DNA of 64,000 nt from Gnetum montanum. Its lineage: Eukaryota; Streptophyta; Gnetopsida; Gnetales; Gnetaceae. The notes beneath the pieces were generated by a model. It had not been told where the DNA came from. It did no database searches and saw only the letters and a program-made list of their open reading frames with translations. The stretch is taken from positions 398,765-462,764 of the forward strand of contig MNCI01037709.1 of NCBI GenBank assembly GCA_015680685.1, given 5' to 3'. A program made the translations under genes and the position numbers. Shown one piece after another: positions 32,880 to 44,879 of the stretch. Every line of letters begins with the position of its first letter. Position 1 is the stretch's first letter.

Positions 32880-33300
32880 CGTTTTCTATGATGTTAAATT
32901 GGCACAAATAGTCTACTATGACTATAAGCTAGCATGCATAGCAAACCCATCCACTATGATGTTCAACTGGCATGCATAGAAAACCCATATGCTATGATGT
33001 TAAATTGGCACAACAAGTTTGCCATGACTACAAATTGGAATAGCTCGCCTTTGTGCTATGACATTAAAGTAATACAACATCCATCATTCACTATGATGTT
33101 AAACTAGCACATAGCAGTTTGCTAGGACTATAAACTAGTGCACCATGATATGTTAGGACCTTAAACTTGCACATCATGGTCTATTAGGAACTTAAACTAG
33201 GTTCACGATCTACTAGGACCTTAAACTATCATAGCATGTAGTCTACCAGGACTTGAAACTAGGTTCATAGTTCAGCATGCATAGCTTAACATGCATAGTT
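32880..33300 (+). repeat. G1 boundary motif array C
   Basis: About ten irregular units of 35-50 bp with the core 'ctatgatgttaaactagcac' drifting to 'ctaggaccttaaactag' along the array. It lies directly after integrase and shares its core with arrays A and B. Confidence 0.8.
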
Positions 33301-34826
33301 CTACAAACAAGCTAGTGTGAATACTTCCAATCCTTCATCCTCTACCCATGCCCCTATGGGTAGGATGGGGCAAGGTGTTGTAGTTCCAGAACTGAGTCCA
33401 TGTCGTCAAGAAAAAGCCTCTAGAACATTCATAGCGTTACTGCACTTGCCATTTTGATAATCCTTTGGAGATGCCCTTAGGTATTTGGTGATCTTACGGA
33501 GCTACTATCACCATCGCTAGTAATACCATCCCCAGGTCGTGCTGATAACATCACCAGCCTTGGGTATTTCATTATTGGTTGGAGCTCTCACCATCAACAC
33601 CACTGGCTGGAGTTCCAAAAGTACTATGGCCTAGCCATAGCACTGCCATCCTCCAGTCCTCACCATTTCCTAGGCTTGGAAGTGCATCTAGTAGCTTGGC
33701 TTCCTACCATCTTGTTGGGTTTCCAAGTTCTTGTTCTTGGTGTGGAGTCTTGAGAACCTACACTGCCATTGCCCTTAGCCACCTTGTTGTCCTCTTTGGG
33801 GTGCTCACTTTTGGTGTGGCTGCTGGAGCTTTTGCAACCTTCTAGCTCCAACACCTACACTAGCCTTCTTGCTTTGGCATTACAAGCTCTTATAATTGGC
33901 TTAACACTTGTAGCACCCTCACAACTAGTAGTTTGCTGTTATCTCACATGTTGTGTAGTTTTTTTTCTTATCTTATCTATGTTGTGTTTGTAGGATGAAG
34001 CCCCAAAGTTGGTCATTCAGAGACATGTTTCATTGCAACAACAAGTTACCACATTGCTCTTATGTGCTTGGTTGGACTTGCCAAGCCACTCACAAGTGCA
34101 CATCCCTATTACCCTACCATAGCCTACTTACATTTACCCTTTTACCTTACATTTGTCCACCTTCCCTATCATCTTTTCCAATGCACATGACACCCTTCTT
34201 TTAGTCAACCATAGAAACCATGATGGATGTAATGTAACTCGTTCCATGGGAAGCCCCTATGGGCTGGTCAGAGTCCAAGCAGATGTAATGCAACTCGTCC
34301 ATGGGAGGAAACACCTATCCTACAAATGTGATTCACTTGTTTCTAAGCAAAGGCCATCAAGTGACACGTAGTCCACTTAATGATAAGCATCTTGTAGTTA
34401 GCATTTGGCAAAGAAAAAAGAAAAAATTAAAAGAAAAAACATAAAAAGTAGCAAAGCTAAGAGGTTAACATTTTGAGGGCAAGCAATTTCTGGTACTAGG
34501 GACCTCGGCTCTCTTAGAAGCATTCTGACAAGAGGCCATCATTTTGGCAATAAGCCACCTTGGTGTTGTGATCATCATTAGCCATGCTGACCTCACATCT
34601 TGCAGCTAGATACTCCCTTACATTTTTACCTCATTTTTTATCCCAAGCACATTCCCTATATCCATTACCCTTAGCATACCATTTTCTTTAACACTCTTGA
34701 GCCTAACAAAGCACCCTCCAACCAGGTACCAAGGAGCAATGTTGGTGTCATGCCTGCTGTGATGTTTTAGGTTCTTTGTTAACATCTCTTGGGCCACTCC
34801 TTTAACTGTTAACAAAGAGGGACTAA
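33301..34826 (+). other. G1 3' untranslated region with polypurine tract
   Basis: No protein domain recognised; the frames here are short and overlapping. A ~56-bp direct duplication with core 'gatgtaatgtaactcg' lies at 34217-34310. The stretch ends in AACAAAGAGGGACTAA, a polypurine tract, right before the LTR. Confidence 0.6.
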
Positions 34827-36633
34827 TGAAACACCCCCAAATTTGACCAACAACACTTCAAAGGAAAATTTGTCTAAGTGTCAACATGAGATAAATTTTT
34901 TCTAAGTGTTTGGGCCATGCTCCTATTGCTAGGGCTATGCTCTATAGCATAGACAACATAGCATACAACACAGAACTAGGTTTGTAAAATTTTCTAAGTG
35001 TCAACAACAGTTGCAGAAATTGTTCTAAGTGTCCTGATATGCTCCCATTCCTCCTACTATGCTCTTAAGCATAGCAAGTGTAGCAGCACTCCGATGGCTA
35101 GTTTACATGAGTGTCAAGCTAGAAGTTGTCAGGCTAGCTTAGAATGGAAGAAATAGTTTGACAGATTTTCTAACTCTTGAGGCTACCCCTCCTACTATGC
35201 TTTAGAGCATAGCTAGTGTAGCAAGAACAAGGACTGCAATTTTTACCAAATTATTCTAAGTGTCCATGTTATGCCTTATACCTTCTTACTACACTCATGA
35301 GGATAGCAAGCATAATAGCACTGGACTTTAGTATTTTGCAAAATTTGTCCAACTATTGGGCTACACTCTAGAGCGTAGCTAGATAGCAACATGGAATTGC
35401 CTTCAAAAGCTTCCAGAGCTCAACATAGGCCTTCATTCCAACTCTAGCACTTCTTCAGTAACTAGGATTAGCAACTTGCATCTCATTTGCACCCCCCTAT
35501 GTACCAAAATTTTACCTACGCTCCATCCCACTTGAATGAGGGAAGAGCATAGTCTTAGAGCGTAGTCTCCAAATTGCACTATTTTTCACTATTTGCAGGT
35601 ACATTATAGTATTTTTTGACTTTGGCATATGTAGTCTTAGTAGTGTATTCATAATCCAGTAGTCTCTTAGGGTCCAGTGGAGCATACCAAAGCATAGCAC
35701 TTGTTACTCTAGGAGGAGCATAGTAGAGGTCAGCATAGCCCCACCTACCCCCTTTACCATGTGGCACTCAATTCACACTTCACGCTAACCCTAACCCTAC
35801 AAATACCTCAACATTCCACACTGTAAGGGTTTGAAAATTCAAGTAGTAGTTGGCATTTTCGGTTGGAAAATTCAAGTAGTAGTTGGCATTTTCAGTTGGC
35901 AATTATGTGTAGGCTTGACAATTTGACAATCTTAGGCATTACACTTGAGTACCACTTGGCACCTGAGGCACCTTGAGCACCTTGCACACTAGAGTGTATC
36001 AACATCTTGGCAACACCTTTATAGCCCATTTAGCACTACAACCCATAAGACACCACGACAACCAACCTAGTAGGCATAGACTTTGCAGTGGATGTCAGTC
36101 TTCACCCCAGGACACCCTAGAGACTATGGCTACATTGCCACTATGCCTGTTTGTACATTTCATACCTTCTCACCTCTCTTTTGTAATTTCTATCCTCCTC
36201 ATTTAGGGTGGTTCCACACACTCTCTCTCAAACTCCACATTTTCAAGCATTTCTAATGCATTTTTCTTTAACATTCTAGCATTGCATTCACATCTCCTTA
36301 CTACTTTACATGTTTTTACACATTTGCACCATCATTCTTGTGCTGAGAAATGCTACTATGTTTAGGCTTAGTTGGCCTTGGTACTACTGAAAACACCATT
36401 AGAACACTTAGCATTATTTCACAATGTCAATACTTGCATTTTGGCTAGCCATGCTACCCCCCGGTTGCACCCAATACCCCAGTTGTAATTGGAAAAGTCC
36501 CTATTTGATCAACAAGACTATCTAGGTTACTCTACCTTCATTTTCTAGCAAGGCCCTCATGTGGAGGCAGGGTTAAGGTTGTGCTTCCACGAACCCCTTG
36601 TTGTTCTAGTCGCCAATGTTTTTGGTCCTTACA
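34827..36633 (+). repeat. G1 3' LTR
   Basis: Aligned over its whole length with 5427-7228, ends ...GGTCCTTACA followed by the target duplication TTGGG. It has the same U3 palindrome words (for example 34932-34951). A ~45-base tandem repeat with core 'ttcaagtagtagttggcattttcggttgg' is present here at 35838-35900, only once in the 5' LTR. Confidence 0.92.
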
Positions 36634-36638
36634 TTGGG

Positions 36639-37884
36639 CATTGGCGATGAGAAGTTTGGCCTTTGTCTCAAGAAAATATGACTAGGTTGCTACAATTTTA
36701 TCTGAAAGATCAAAGATCTTTGGAAGCAGTTTGCTAAATCTCACTAGTTGTTCCAATAGTTCTTTGTGTTGGGCCACTTTTAACTGACCACTCCCTACCC
36801 CTATGGATATCTAAATATCCACCATCATGGAAATGTATGACATGGATACTATAGGAGTGTTTAGGACCTCTGCTACCCTATTGGCCACCACCTTTGTTTT
36901 TGTCTCCTATCATCAATGTTGCATCACTAGAACAATCACCACCTTATGTTCTTCCAAGCATACCAAGAAAGTTGCAACATTCCTAGAGATTTCAATATCT
37001 AGGGATAAACACTGTAACTTCTTAAGTAGTAAGATTTCTTTGTGTTGAGAATGTTATGATGGTTTCCTCTAGCCAACTAGCAGTCTAAGTAATCTCATTA
37101 AGATGGCTTAAGATTGGATGATAAACCAATGATTCTCCACCACCTGTTGAGCCTTGTTGTTATTGTTTCTACTACTCATGAAGTTTTTGAAGAATTCTTA
37201 TAGCTACAAGTACCTCTAGTGTGGTTTCTCTTATAAATGGTAATGATGATGGGATCTCCTCTTCATGTAGCTTGGCTACTACCTTATCCTTCATCATCTC
37301 CTTCTAGGATGTGGTAAGAGCATGATGAACCACATCATTAGCATCAAAATTTTAGCTAATTTTGCCCAAGTGTTAGGGAAATTGAGGACCTCGATAATGG
37401 CCTCAATCGAGTAGGAGACTATGATATCCTTGATCTGGACAAAAGCATCTTCCTACAGGTTTTTCTAGAATAGGTAGGTCTTTCCCATGTACCATTCTCC
37501 ACTGGAGAAGAGAATGGGCCACATGGGAGACCTCTATAATTGAGTGCAGACTTCCTCCAATGCCAACTCTAAGAAGGGTCCAAAGTTTAATTCTTTGAGA
37601 AATGAACTTTGAACCTCCTTGGTTTTGATCTTCTTCAGGCAAGCATTTGTTAGTGTAACTTTAAGGTTAGGCCTTGGCCTTGGAGCTTCATCCTTCCTAA
37701 ACTTGTTAGCCTCTATAATAGGAATCTATTAGATAGATTCCACTTTGGGCTTTTCCCAATTAGGTCCCATTACATGTGTTTCCTTGGTTTATTATTTTTG
37801 GAATTGTTATGATGATTGTTACTAGTCCCTTCCTCCTATTAGTCACTTTTCTCTCAATTGGGAAGGTCCTCTTGTTGGTACTAT
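36639..37884 (-). pseudogene. M1 ORF2, N-terminal half (cut by G1)
   Basis: Minus-strand frame with the family block LKELNFGPFLELALEEV, RSPMWPILFSSGEWYMGKTY, followed by EAIIEVLNFPNTWAKLAKI. It aligns with N2 17218-17400 and with M2 and M3. The start codon position (37882-37884) reads ATA where M3 has ATG. Just upstream is the mutated acceptor CAA. The C-terminal half lies at 4206-5426 on the other side of G1. Confidence 0.75.
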
Positions 37885-38153
37885 TTGTGATCACAAATGT
37901 AACCCAAGATTGGTTCTTTTAGTTTATAATCCTTAATTCTTTTGATACATATCTTATTATATCAGGTTACACATAGGTTTGTTTGTGATCCTAGTAGGTT
38001 TATTATTTTAATGATCAGCTACTAGAGTTTATTTATGAGGTTTAACCCTATTTAGAATAAGTATTTTAATGGGGTAACCTTGGGGAGTGAGAAAAGTTTT
38101 GAAATTTTTTTTGCCATAATAAAGGTTTGTGGCTTCCATGATGTAAAGCTTAC
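37885..38153 (-). other. Leader intron of M1 ORF2
   Basis: The donor CTGGAG|GTAAGCTTTAC is perfect. The acceptor reads TTTGTGATCACAA|ATAGTAC against M3 TTGTGATCACAG|ATGGCAC, so both the acceptor G and the start codon G have decayed to A. Length 269 bp. Confidence 0.68.
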
Positions 38154-38284
38154 CTCCAGTAGCGAGAGGATCGAAGAACAAGATGAATCAGGTGAGCAGT
38201 TTGAAAGTTAGAGCACTTGGAAGGTCTCTAGGCTATGAAAAATGCAAAAAATGCAATCTTTTTTGGAAGAAAATGATAAAAAAT

Positions 38285-38390
38285 AACTAATTATTGCACC
38301 TATTTATAGAAATTTTCAGTTGCATTAATAGGGATGCATCAACGTAGCTAGCTACATCAACGAGGATGCATTGATGTAACTATATAGGAT
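38285..38390 (-). promoter_or_regulatory. Internal promoter for M1 ORF2
   Basis: Minus-strand TATA box CTATAAATAG (38300-38309), 147 bp upstream of the splice donor. Upstream are ACATCAATGCATCC, CGTTGATGTAGC and CTACGTTGATGCATCC, the words found in the U3 of the M1 LTR (GCATCAACGTAGC and others near 3900-3945). Confidence 0.65.
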
Positions 38391-39529
38391 AAATTTTCAC
38401 ATGAAGAAAACAAAGAATTTTGGAAGAGTTTGGAAATGAAATGAGAGCTCAAAGGAAGCCAAAAAAACATAGAAGGATGGCAAAACATGGATGAGGATAT
38501 TAAATTCATTGGGAAAGGAGATTGAGGTGGATTTGGATGAAACAAGGATGCTAAAATGATCAAAACTAGATGTTCAAGAGGTGAAATGATGGGATTGATT
38601 GCAAAATGATGAAGGGATAGGAAATTTAACTTGAAAATACTAAAGAACATGCAAGTGGATCCTTCCTAGAGTAGGCTCATGCCTATGATGCCCTTTCATG
38701 CTCTCATCATAGGGAGCTCATAGGCACCAGGATGATTAATGGCTAGTAGAAGTTAAAAGTTGAATCCACACAAGAGATGATTGAAGGATTATGTTCTATC
38801 CCAAAAAATACATTAATTGACAATGATAGGAGATAGTGAGGTGATCAAGGATGATGTTGAAGGGATGGAAGAGAGAGTGTGTGGTGAGATATTCACATCT
38901 TGATTAGATGACATTCTTATGAAAGGTTTAATTAACATGATTAGATAATATCCCATCATAAGTGAAGACCAAGTCCATCCATGTTCAGTGACTTTGCATT
39001 ACTAAATTATAACCTTTTGATCATCAAGAATTCATGGTCACTCCTAAAGGACAGCCACCATTCCAAGAAAAGATGAAAAGAGAAGTAGGAATGTAGGAAG
39101 GGCCTTAGTTAGAAGGATATGTTCAAGCATGAGTAACATGTATTTTTAGCCCCATAACAAGTGCATGTAGCCCATTATTATAGTTGAGTGTGCTTTGAAT
39201 TCCCATGTTTTTTTCATGGGAACCACACAATGAAATACATGCTTCTTGTTATGGTCGATAGTAGGAGTGATGAGAGACCAATGAGCATGCTCATAAAACT
39301 TAAGAAGGAAGTTGGGAACAAAAGATGATAAATCCCCTTGAAGTCACATCCTTGTCCATCCTACTTGGTCTATTCCAAGTTTTTAATTATCAAGATCATT
39401 GATGAATTTAAGATTAATTGTGAAAGGACCTCACAATCCTAGGATACAATGTCTTATAGAGTTTGATGGAATGAATGCATGTCATTGTAGTATAGTGATG
39501 AGTATTTCCACAACCTCTTCTATTATTTT
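38391..39529 (-). other. M1 spacer between gag and ORF2
   Basis: Non-coding in all frames as far as I can read. It matches 62771-63990 in M3 and about 42840-43430 (M5) in several blocks, for example 'aacatgt.ttt.tagccccataac..gtgc' (39135). Confidence 0.6.
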
Positions 39530-41375
39530 TGTGTTATCCTTGTTCTAATAATAACCCTGTTCTATATCCTTCTTCTTTCTTCTCTCTTGATCATTACTCC
39601 TTTGGTCATTTCATTTCTCTACAATTTTAAGAGCTATTTAGAACTTCATATCTAAGGAGTCCCACATTTTTTCTATCTTAGCCAATATTTTAATGACAAA
39701 TTTTTATATCAGTAAGGTCTTCCTTTGCATCACTTCATTAAGTAGTGCATCTCCCTCTAAGTCACAAAAGCACACCTCCCTTTTGTGAATGGCAAGATCC
39801 CTATTATACTCTTTTTCACTTTCATGCTTTTTTTAGCACTCCTTCTTCTTTAGCCACCTGATCTATCAACCATTGAATATGATGGATTGACATCTTAGAA
39901 AGTCTTCCTTTAGTATAGATCCCAAGGGTTTTCCTTGTCTCATTTTTAAGCCCATATATAATATGGTAAAGCTACTCCCATTGGAAGTACCCATGGCCTA
40001 GGCATCAATGCAATAAAGAGGAGTACCTACCTAGGGCCACATCCATGGATTCATGATTTCCTTGTTTCCATCCTTGGATTTTCCTTTACAAGTTAAATAC
40101 TCTAGATTATGTTTGGTATTTTTCATTAAAGAGCTCTAATATAGTTCTCCATCGACAAATCGATTCTGATTCTAAGGACCAGTACTAGCTTTATGCTTCC
40201 TTAGTGAGTGTCATTGGAAATAATTTCAGCGTCTACCATTCATTCTCTATATTCTACAAGGTATAAGCATCATAAAATACTTGGAGATGATTTTGTGAAT
40301 CTAAATTATGTCCCCTTTCAAATTTGGGAATATTATTCATATACAACTTCTTGATTCTACTATCTTTCTAATGCATTGTTAGAATTCTTATTACCTTTGA
40401 AATGTTAAGCATGTTTGGGGTCGGTAATAGAGGCTCATCATAGTGGTGATGATCAGAGTGACCTCTTTCATGGTCATATTGTCTATGATGAATTCTGCTA
40501 TGTCTTTGGTCTCTATGAAATTCCTCTCTTCCTTATGGTTATTTTTGTCCTTGATCTTGATCACCTTAGTGAGATCCTTCTTCATTTTTTTTCCATCATT
40601 CATCTCCATCCCTATTTAGGCTATTTCTCTTTTTGTCTCAACTCCTATTCCTATCATAGTTTGAGGGTGAAGATGAACAGAATGATGAGGGTGAAGAAGG
40701 AGAACTAGAGGAATGATGCTTGCTAGTTCATCTCCTTTAGTCCATATCCTAATCTATGTGCTTTTCTTTATCTTTCCTATAATCATTATCCTTTCCCTTA
40801 AATGAATGGCTAAGATTTTTATCTTTTTATGCTCCCTAGTCTTGGGATCCAGTTTTTCCATCATCAAGGTTCTCTAAAATTAACTACAACCTTTAGTTAA
40901 GGGTCACTTCATCATAGAGAGGATGAGAATCTATGTGTTGGGATTGTCCAAAAAAGAAATTCTTTCCCTCCTTGTGCTACTACAAGAATAATTGGGTTGG
41001 AGTCCTCTTCCCCTTAGAGGCCTTATATCATGCCTTCATGTTCTGATCGAACCTACATTAGGCATTAGTAGGATGATAGTTCTTGTAAGTGTGACCTTGG
41101 ACTTCATATTTGGAGTTGAGTATGGCAAAGCCAAGTTTAATGAGATTGGACATTAGCATGGTGGGAATGGATCAATCAAGGGGCAACATAATGTTTTCTT
41201 CCATGTCCCTCCAATGCATCTATTCATCTTGATGGAGAATGAAAGTGAAATTGGGATTATAAGGATCCGAATGGGCATATTCAACTCTAAGTTGTTGGGG
41301 TTTCTTGGATGCCCTATGTTGTTGAATGGATTCTTCATTGTGTAGTGGAGATTCATCCTTGTGAGAAGAATCCAT
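39530..41375 (-). pseudogene. M1 gag
   Basis: Minus-strand ATG at 41373-41375 (MDSSHKDESPLHNEES). The gag core is near 39700-40300: IPKFERGHNLDSQNHLQVFY, TLKLFPMTLTKEA, TILELFNEKYQT, RKIQGWKQGNHESMDVALGRY and YGLKNETRKTLGIY. Each block aligns with N2 gag in the same order. Around 40390-40700 the sequence is Lys/Asp/Glu-rich. Many stops are present. It sits directly after the 5' LTR and PBS. Confidence 0.78.
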
Positions 41376-41529
41376 ATTAGTTATTAATAAAAAAATATTG
41401 TTCCTTTGGTATTTTATTATTTCTTTAATCATTCCCTTAATGGGTGATAGTGGTTCACTTTATGTTCTTCACAATGTCTTTGTATAACTTCATAACATTG
41501 TCCTACTTAGCATACTTATCTAAACTAAA

Positions 41530-41548
41530 TCCCTAGCAATGGTGCTAA
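41530..41548 (-). other. M1 primer binding site
   Basis: Minus strand TTAGCACCATTGCTAGGGA directly follows the LTR. It is the Tat/Athila-branch site TTGGCGCCGTTGCCGGGGA with four changes, all of the C-to-T/G-to-A kind expected from methylcytosine decay. Confidence 0.82.
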
Positions 41549-42389
41549 TGATGAGTAGCAGGTATCCCCTATGCCCACCAATATGAATCACAAGCACATA
41601 CTAGCGATATGGTTGAATTTTGTAGACTTAGTTCCTAAGTTCATCCATAGTCTTAGATGATGAGTCAAGGAAGTGTATGATCATTGTCTTTCTAACTCAA
41701 ACTTGTGCTATTTGTATATATGGTTAAATTTGAGTTAAGGCTTATGACATTTATTTTGTTTGGTATTTTTCATATATTTTCTCCTAATAGCTAGATGAGT
41801 AAATGAAGGCTTGATAATTAACTATTCAACTAATTAGCTATTCTCATGACTAACTATCCTAACATAAGTAGCCATTCCCACTTAATGTACACATCTTGAA
41901 CTCATATTATGCTACTGGGCTACCAAACAATGATTACTAGGTGTTACCAAATGGTTGCTACTAGGATTACCAAGTGTAACACATTATTCTTGAAGTGGTC
42001 ATACTTATGTATTTATGATTAAATGCATTCATTAATTAGGACTATGAAAGTAAGGTGCTTTGAAAGTAGAGTAAAAATAAGAAAGATTAAGCTAATCCAA
42101 GTGTTGTAATGAATTTTAAAAATCTCATCTTTATTGTTGTTCATACCAATGTGTTTAGGCACATGATGCTAGGATAAAGATTTGTACAATCTCTTAAATT
42201 CACACTATGGGCATTCAGAGAAAATCAAACTACAAGAGCTTCATTATGCTCTATACTTAAGGTTCCATAAATGTGGTTGATGTGCACATTTATATAGGCT
42301 TCACCTACGTCAGCATTGACAAGGATATGTCAACGGGCCCACATTGGCACATGCTTATTAACATAGCCTATACATATGATGACTCATTA
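41549..42389 (-). repeat. M1 5' LTR
   Basis: Plus strand TGATGAGTAGC...CTCATTA, paired with 3103-3971. Minus-strand TATA box CCTATATAAATG lies near 42290. Target duplication bases are no longer clear. Confidence 0.8.
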
Positions 42390-43433
42390 ATTAGCATTTA
42401 GGCTCAAGGTGATTACAAAATAACATTTCCCAAGGTTATGAGGTAACTAAAATCATCAAGTTATTTAAGTCATTTTAATTATTTTTTCTATTAGTTACCA
42501 TACTAATTGAAAATGGGGTGTTAGAAAAATTTCACAAATCACATCTTTAGCCTGCATGACAAATGAGCTCAACTTTGGAAGCTCACAAGTTTTCAAATAA
42601 CTAAAATTAAAGATTTGATTTATAAGATATTGCAAATGCATTACAATATTTGAATTATCAGGTTTTAAAATAGTCAAGAAATATTGATTTTGGAGGATAG
42701 TTCAATATAAAAGCATTACAAATTAATTGAAATTGATGAGAAGTAGTCTCAAAATCATGCATAAATTTAGGGACATTTTCCATAATGTCCTTGAAGATGT
42801 GAGGCTTTGGTTTACAACCATGATCAACAAAATTCATGTAAGTGGATCCTCCTCAAAGCAAGCTCCTACCATACTGCCCTTGCATAACAACTTCTATAGA
42901 TGTCTGTAGCCACCTTAGAAGTTAAATGTGGACCATGCCTTTATTTAAAACAACATACAATTACCTTGGTTAGGATCCTATAGTATACTATACAAAATCA
43001 TTAGGCACATAATTACATGTAGCAATAAGATGAACAATGGGATGAGAAGGAATTTTAGAGATTAGAACATGAGACCACCCTACCATGTCTGCAATAGGTT
43101 TTTTTATCAATTGTGATTAAGATGATCATCATACCTATCTATCCACATTTCAAACCAAGTCCATACCTTTGCCAATTACATCACATTGCATCATCTAAAA
43201 TTACCATCATAGGACCACCACAACCATGTGAGGACATCACTACTTAACAAAAGAAAATAAGGAAGTAATTTTGATTAATTAGTTGCTTAAATATTAAAAT
43301 TTAAGAAATCTTGGACATTGGTTAGATGGATTCCTTCCAGCATGGGTAACATGTCTTTCTAGCCCCATAGCCAATGCTAATCCCATTAAAGGAGCATCTT
43401 CATGCATGGGTAACATTTATTTCTAGTGTGTTA
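42390..43433 (-). repeat. M5: fragment of gag/ORF2-family spacer
   Basis: Blocks such as 'gtggatcctcctcaaagcaagctc' (42841) and 'gcatgggtaacatgtctttctagccccata' pattern (43340) match the spacers of M1 (38650, 39127) and M3 (63030, 63500). It has no LTR of its own. Confidence 0.5.
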
Positions 43434-44100
43434 GTGTAGGATTATGACCCTACTCTAGGATAGTTTAGATAAATTATTTTAGGTGGCTACTGGTCTTTAG
43501 TTGCATCAAGACACAATTACCCCCAAATAGCTTTTGCTAGTTTAAATGAGCTAATTATGGCTAAATCTATATTATTGATAATATAATTCAAAGAAAATGT
43601 TGTTTTTTCTGTAACTATTAGCTTCCTATTTTACTATTCCTCAACATAAAGATGCATATTAATAGCTTTTTACTCATTCAACTCTAAATTCTACATAGCT
43701 AAGATAGTGAATGAAAATTTTTTATAAAATAAGTCATTTTTTTCATTTGAGCTATTTACCCACAAACTTATAAAAGCTAAATTTTGCAAAATTTATGCTA
43801 AACAAAGTAGGAATTTGATATCGAAAAATTATTCATAAAGCTCAAAATTGCATTAAAGATGACATCAATTCTATGCTAAAATAATTTATAACTAACACTT
43901 ATAGAAGCTACCACATTCAGTCATAATAATAAGAATAAGCTAAATCTTAGTGTTTTGAGAAAATAACTTATTCTAAAACCTATCATTTACTTAAATGTAG
44001 CCATGCATAATTTATGTTAACAAGTAAAGAAAGATATTCAGTTCTAATGTAAACTAAGAAAAAACTAAAAGTGATAAGCTGAACTTATTTAGAATGCTAT
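43434..44100 (-). repeat. C3: diverged C-family LTR
   Basis: Opens TGTTAGTGTAGG and contains 'ggtggctactggtctttagttgcatcaagacacaattacccccaaatag', a diverged form of the C LTR passage 'ggtgcttgttggtctctggcaacaccaaggcccaattacctccaaatag' at 28812. The far end is not defined. Confidence 0.5.
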
Positions 44101-44879
44101 TAAGAAATATAGTCTTTACAAGCTTTTCCAAAAAAATTATTCTTTTCTTATCCTCCTCTTTTCTTACAAATATGCTCAAAGCTTCATGTAGTAGATTTTG
44201 GCAGTTACAAAAGTTATAAGATCATGACTTAATTAATTTCACATTTTCCTCATAGAGCTGTAAACCATTAGATAGTTCTGCAACTTCTCGATAAGCCTTC
44301 TTTATCTTCTAGAGCTATTCTATTGGTAACTACTGAGCTAATCTTCCATGATTGAGTAAAAATTTTATGACATGATACAATGTAGTGGGAGCAATATTAT
44401 CAAGCTTCTTTATAATTTTTGTTCTTCTACTTCAATGGCACCCAATTTGGATAATGGGTCAATTAGCTTATTTAATGTAGCTCCTGTAGTTGAACAAATT
44501 TGTTCTAGCTCCAACTTCTTTTAGTTAACCTCTTTCATTAACCTTGAAACTGCCATCATTATATTGTTTAAAAAATATTTTTTGTATGGTGGATATGCTT
44601 TTCTACTTTTGTAGGCATTCTAATCAAATCCTGAGCTTTGTGATGAATTCTGACAAAAAATGGCTTGGGTTCTCTTAGCTTCTTCAATCTTAACTTGAGT
44701 TTCTTGCATGCATTCTTTATTATAACTAAGTTCAATAATCAACTCCTAAAAATTGTGTTGCAGCAAATAAGAGTGATCAGGAGCTTTTTGGCTTTTTCTA
44801 ATTCAGAGCTCACAATAGTCAACTCTTCTTCTAATTGTGACATAGCCTACTTTTTATTTTCTAATAGTGACTTAATTAT
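44101..44879 (-). pseudogene. Unrecognised minus-strand coiled-coil remnant
   Basis: Minus-strand patches read IIELSYNKECMQETQVKIEEA (44680-44745) and KKLELEQICSTTGATLNKL (44460-44520), typical of a helical, Lys/Glu-rich protein. The family is not recognised. It may be an ORF2-like tail or the interior of C3. Confidence 0.3.

Larger units (their letters stand above)
5427..36633 (+). mobile_element. G1: 31-kb Tat-like Ty3/gypsy element with nested insertions
   Basis: Full-length element: 1.8-kb LTRs at both ends, TG...CA termini and a perfect 5-bp target duplication TTGGG (5422-5426 and 36634-36638). Its host is ORF2 of M1, whose halves resume on each side. Order on the plus strand: LTR, PBS-like site, gag, protease, [N2 inserted], motif array, antisense spliced gene, motif array, RT-RNase H, second RNase H [C1 inserted], integrase, motif array, polypurine tract, LTR. 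Without N2 and C1 it would be about 19.5 kb, the size class of Ogre/Tat elements. The LTRs differ at many positions, so the insertion is old. Confidence 0.93.

Noticed and set aside
32880-33300. Possible CRISPR-like array
   Set aside because: Units are irregular, with no constant repeat or unique spacers; the sequence is plant retroelement DNA.
33579-33993. Hydrophobic overlapping frames before the G1 3' LTR
   Set aside because: They overlap on both strands in imperfectly repeated non-coding sequence; an env-like protein was considered, but no signal peptide or consistent frame is present.
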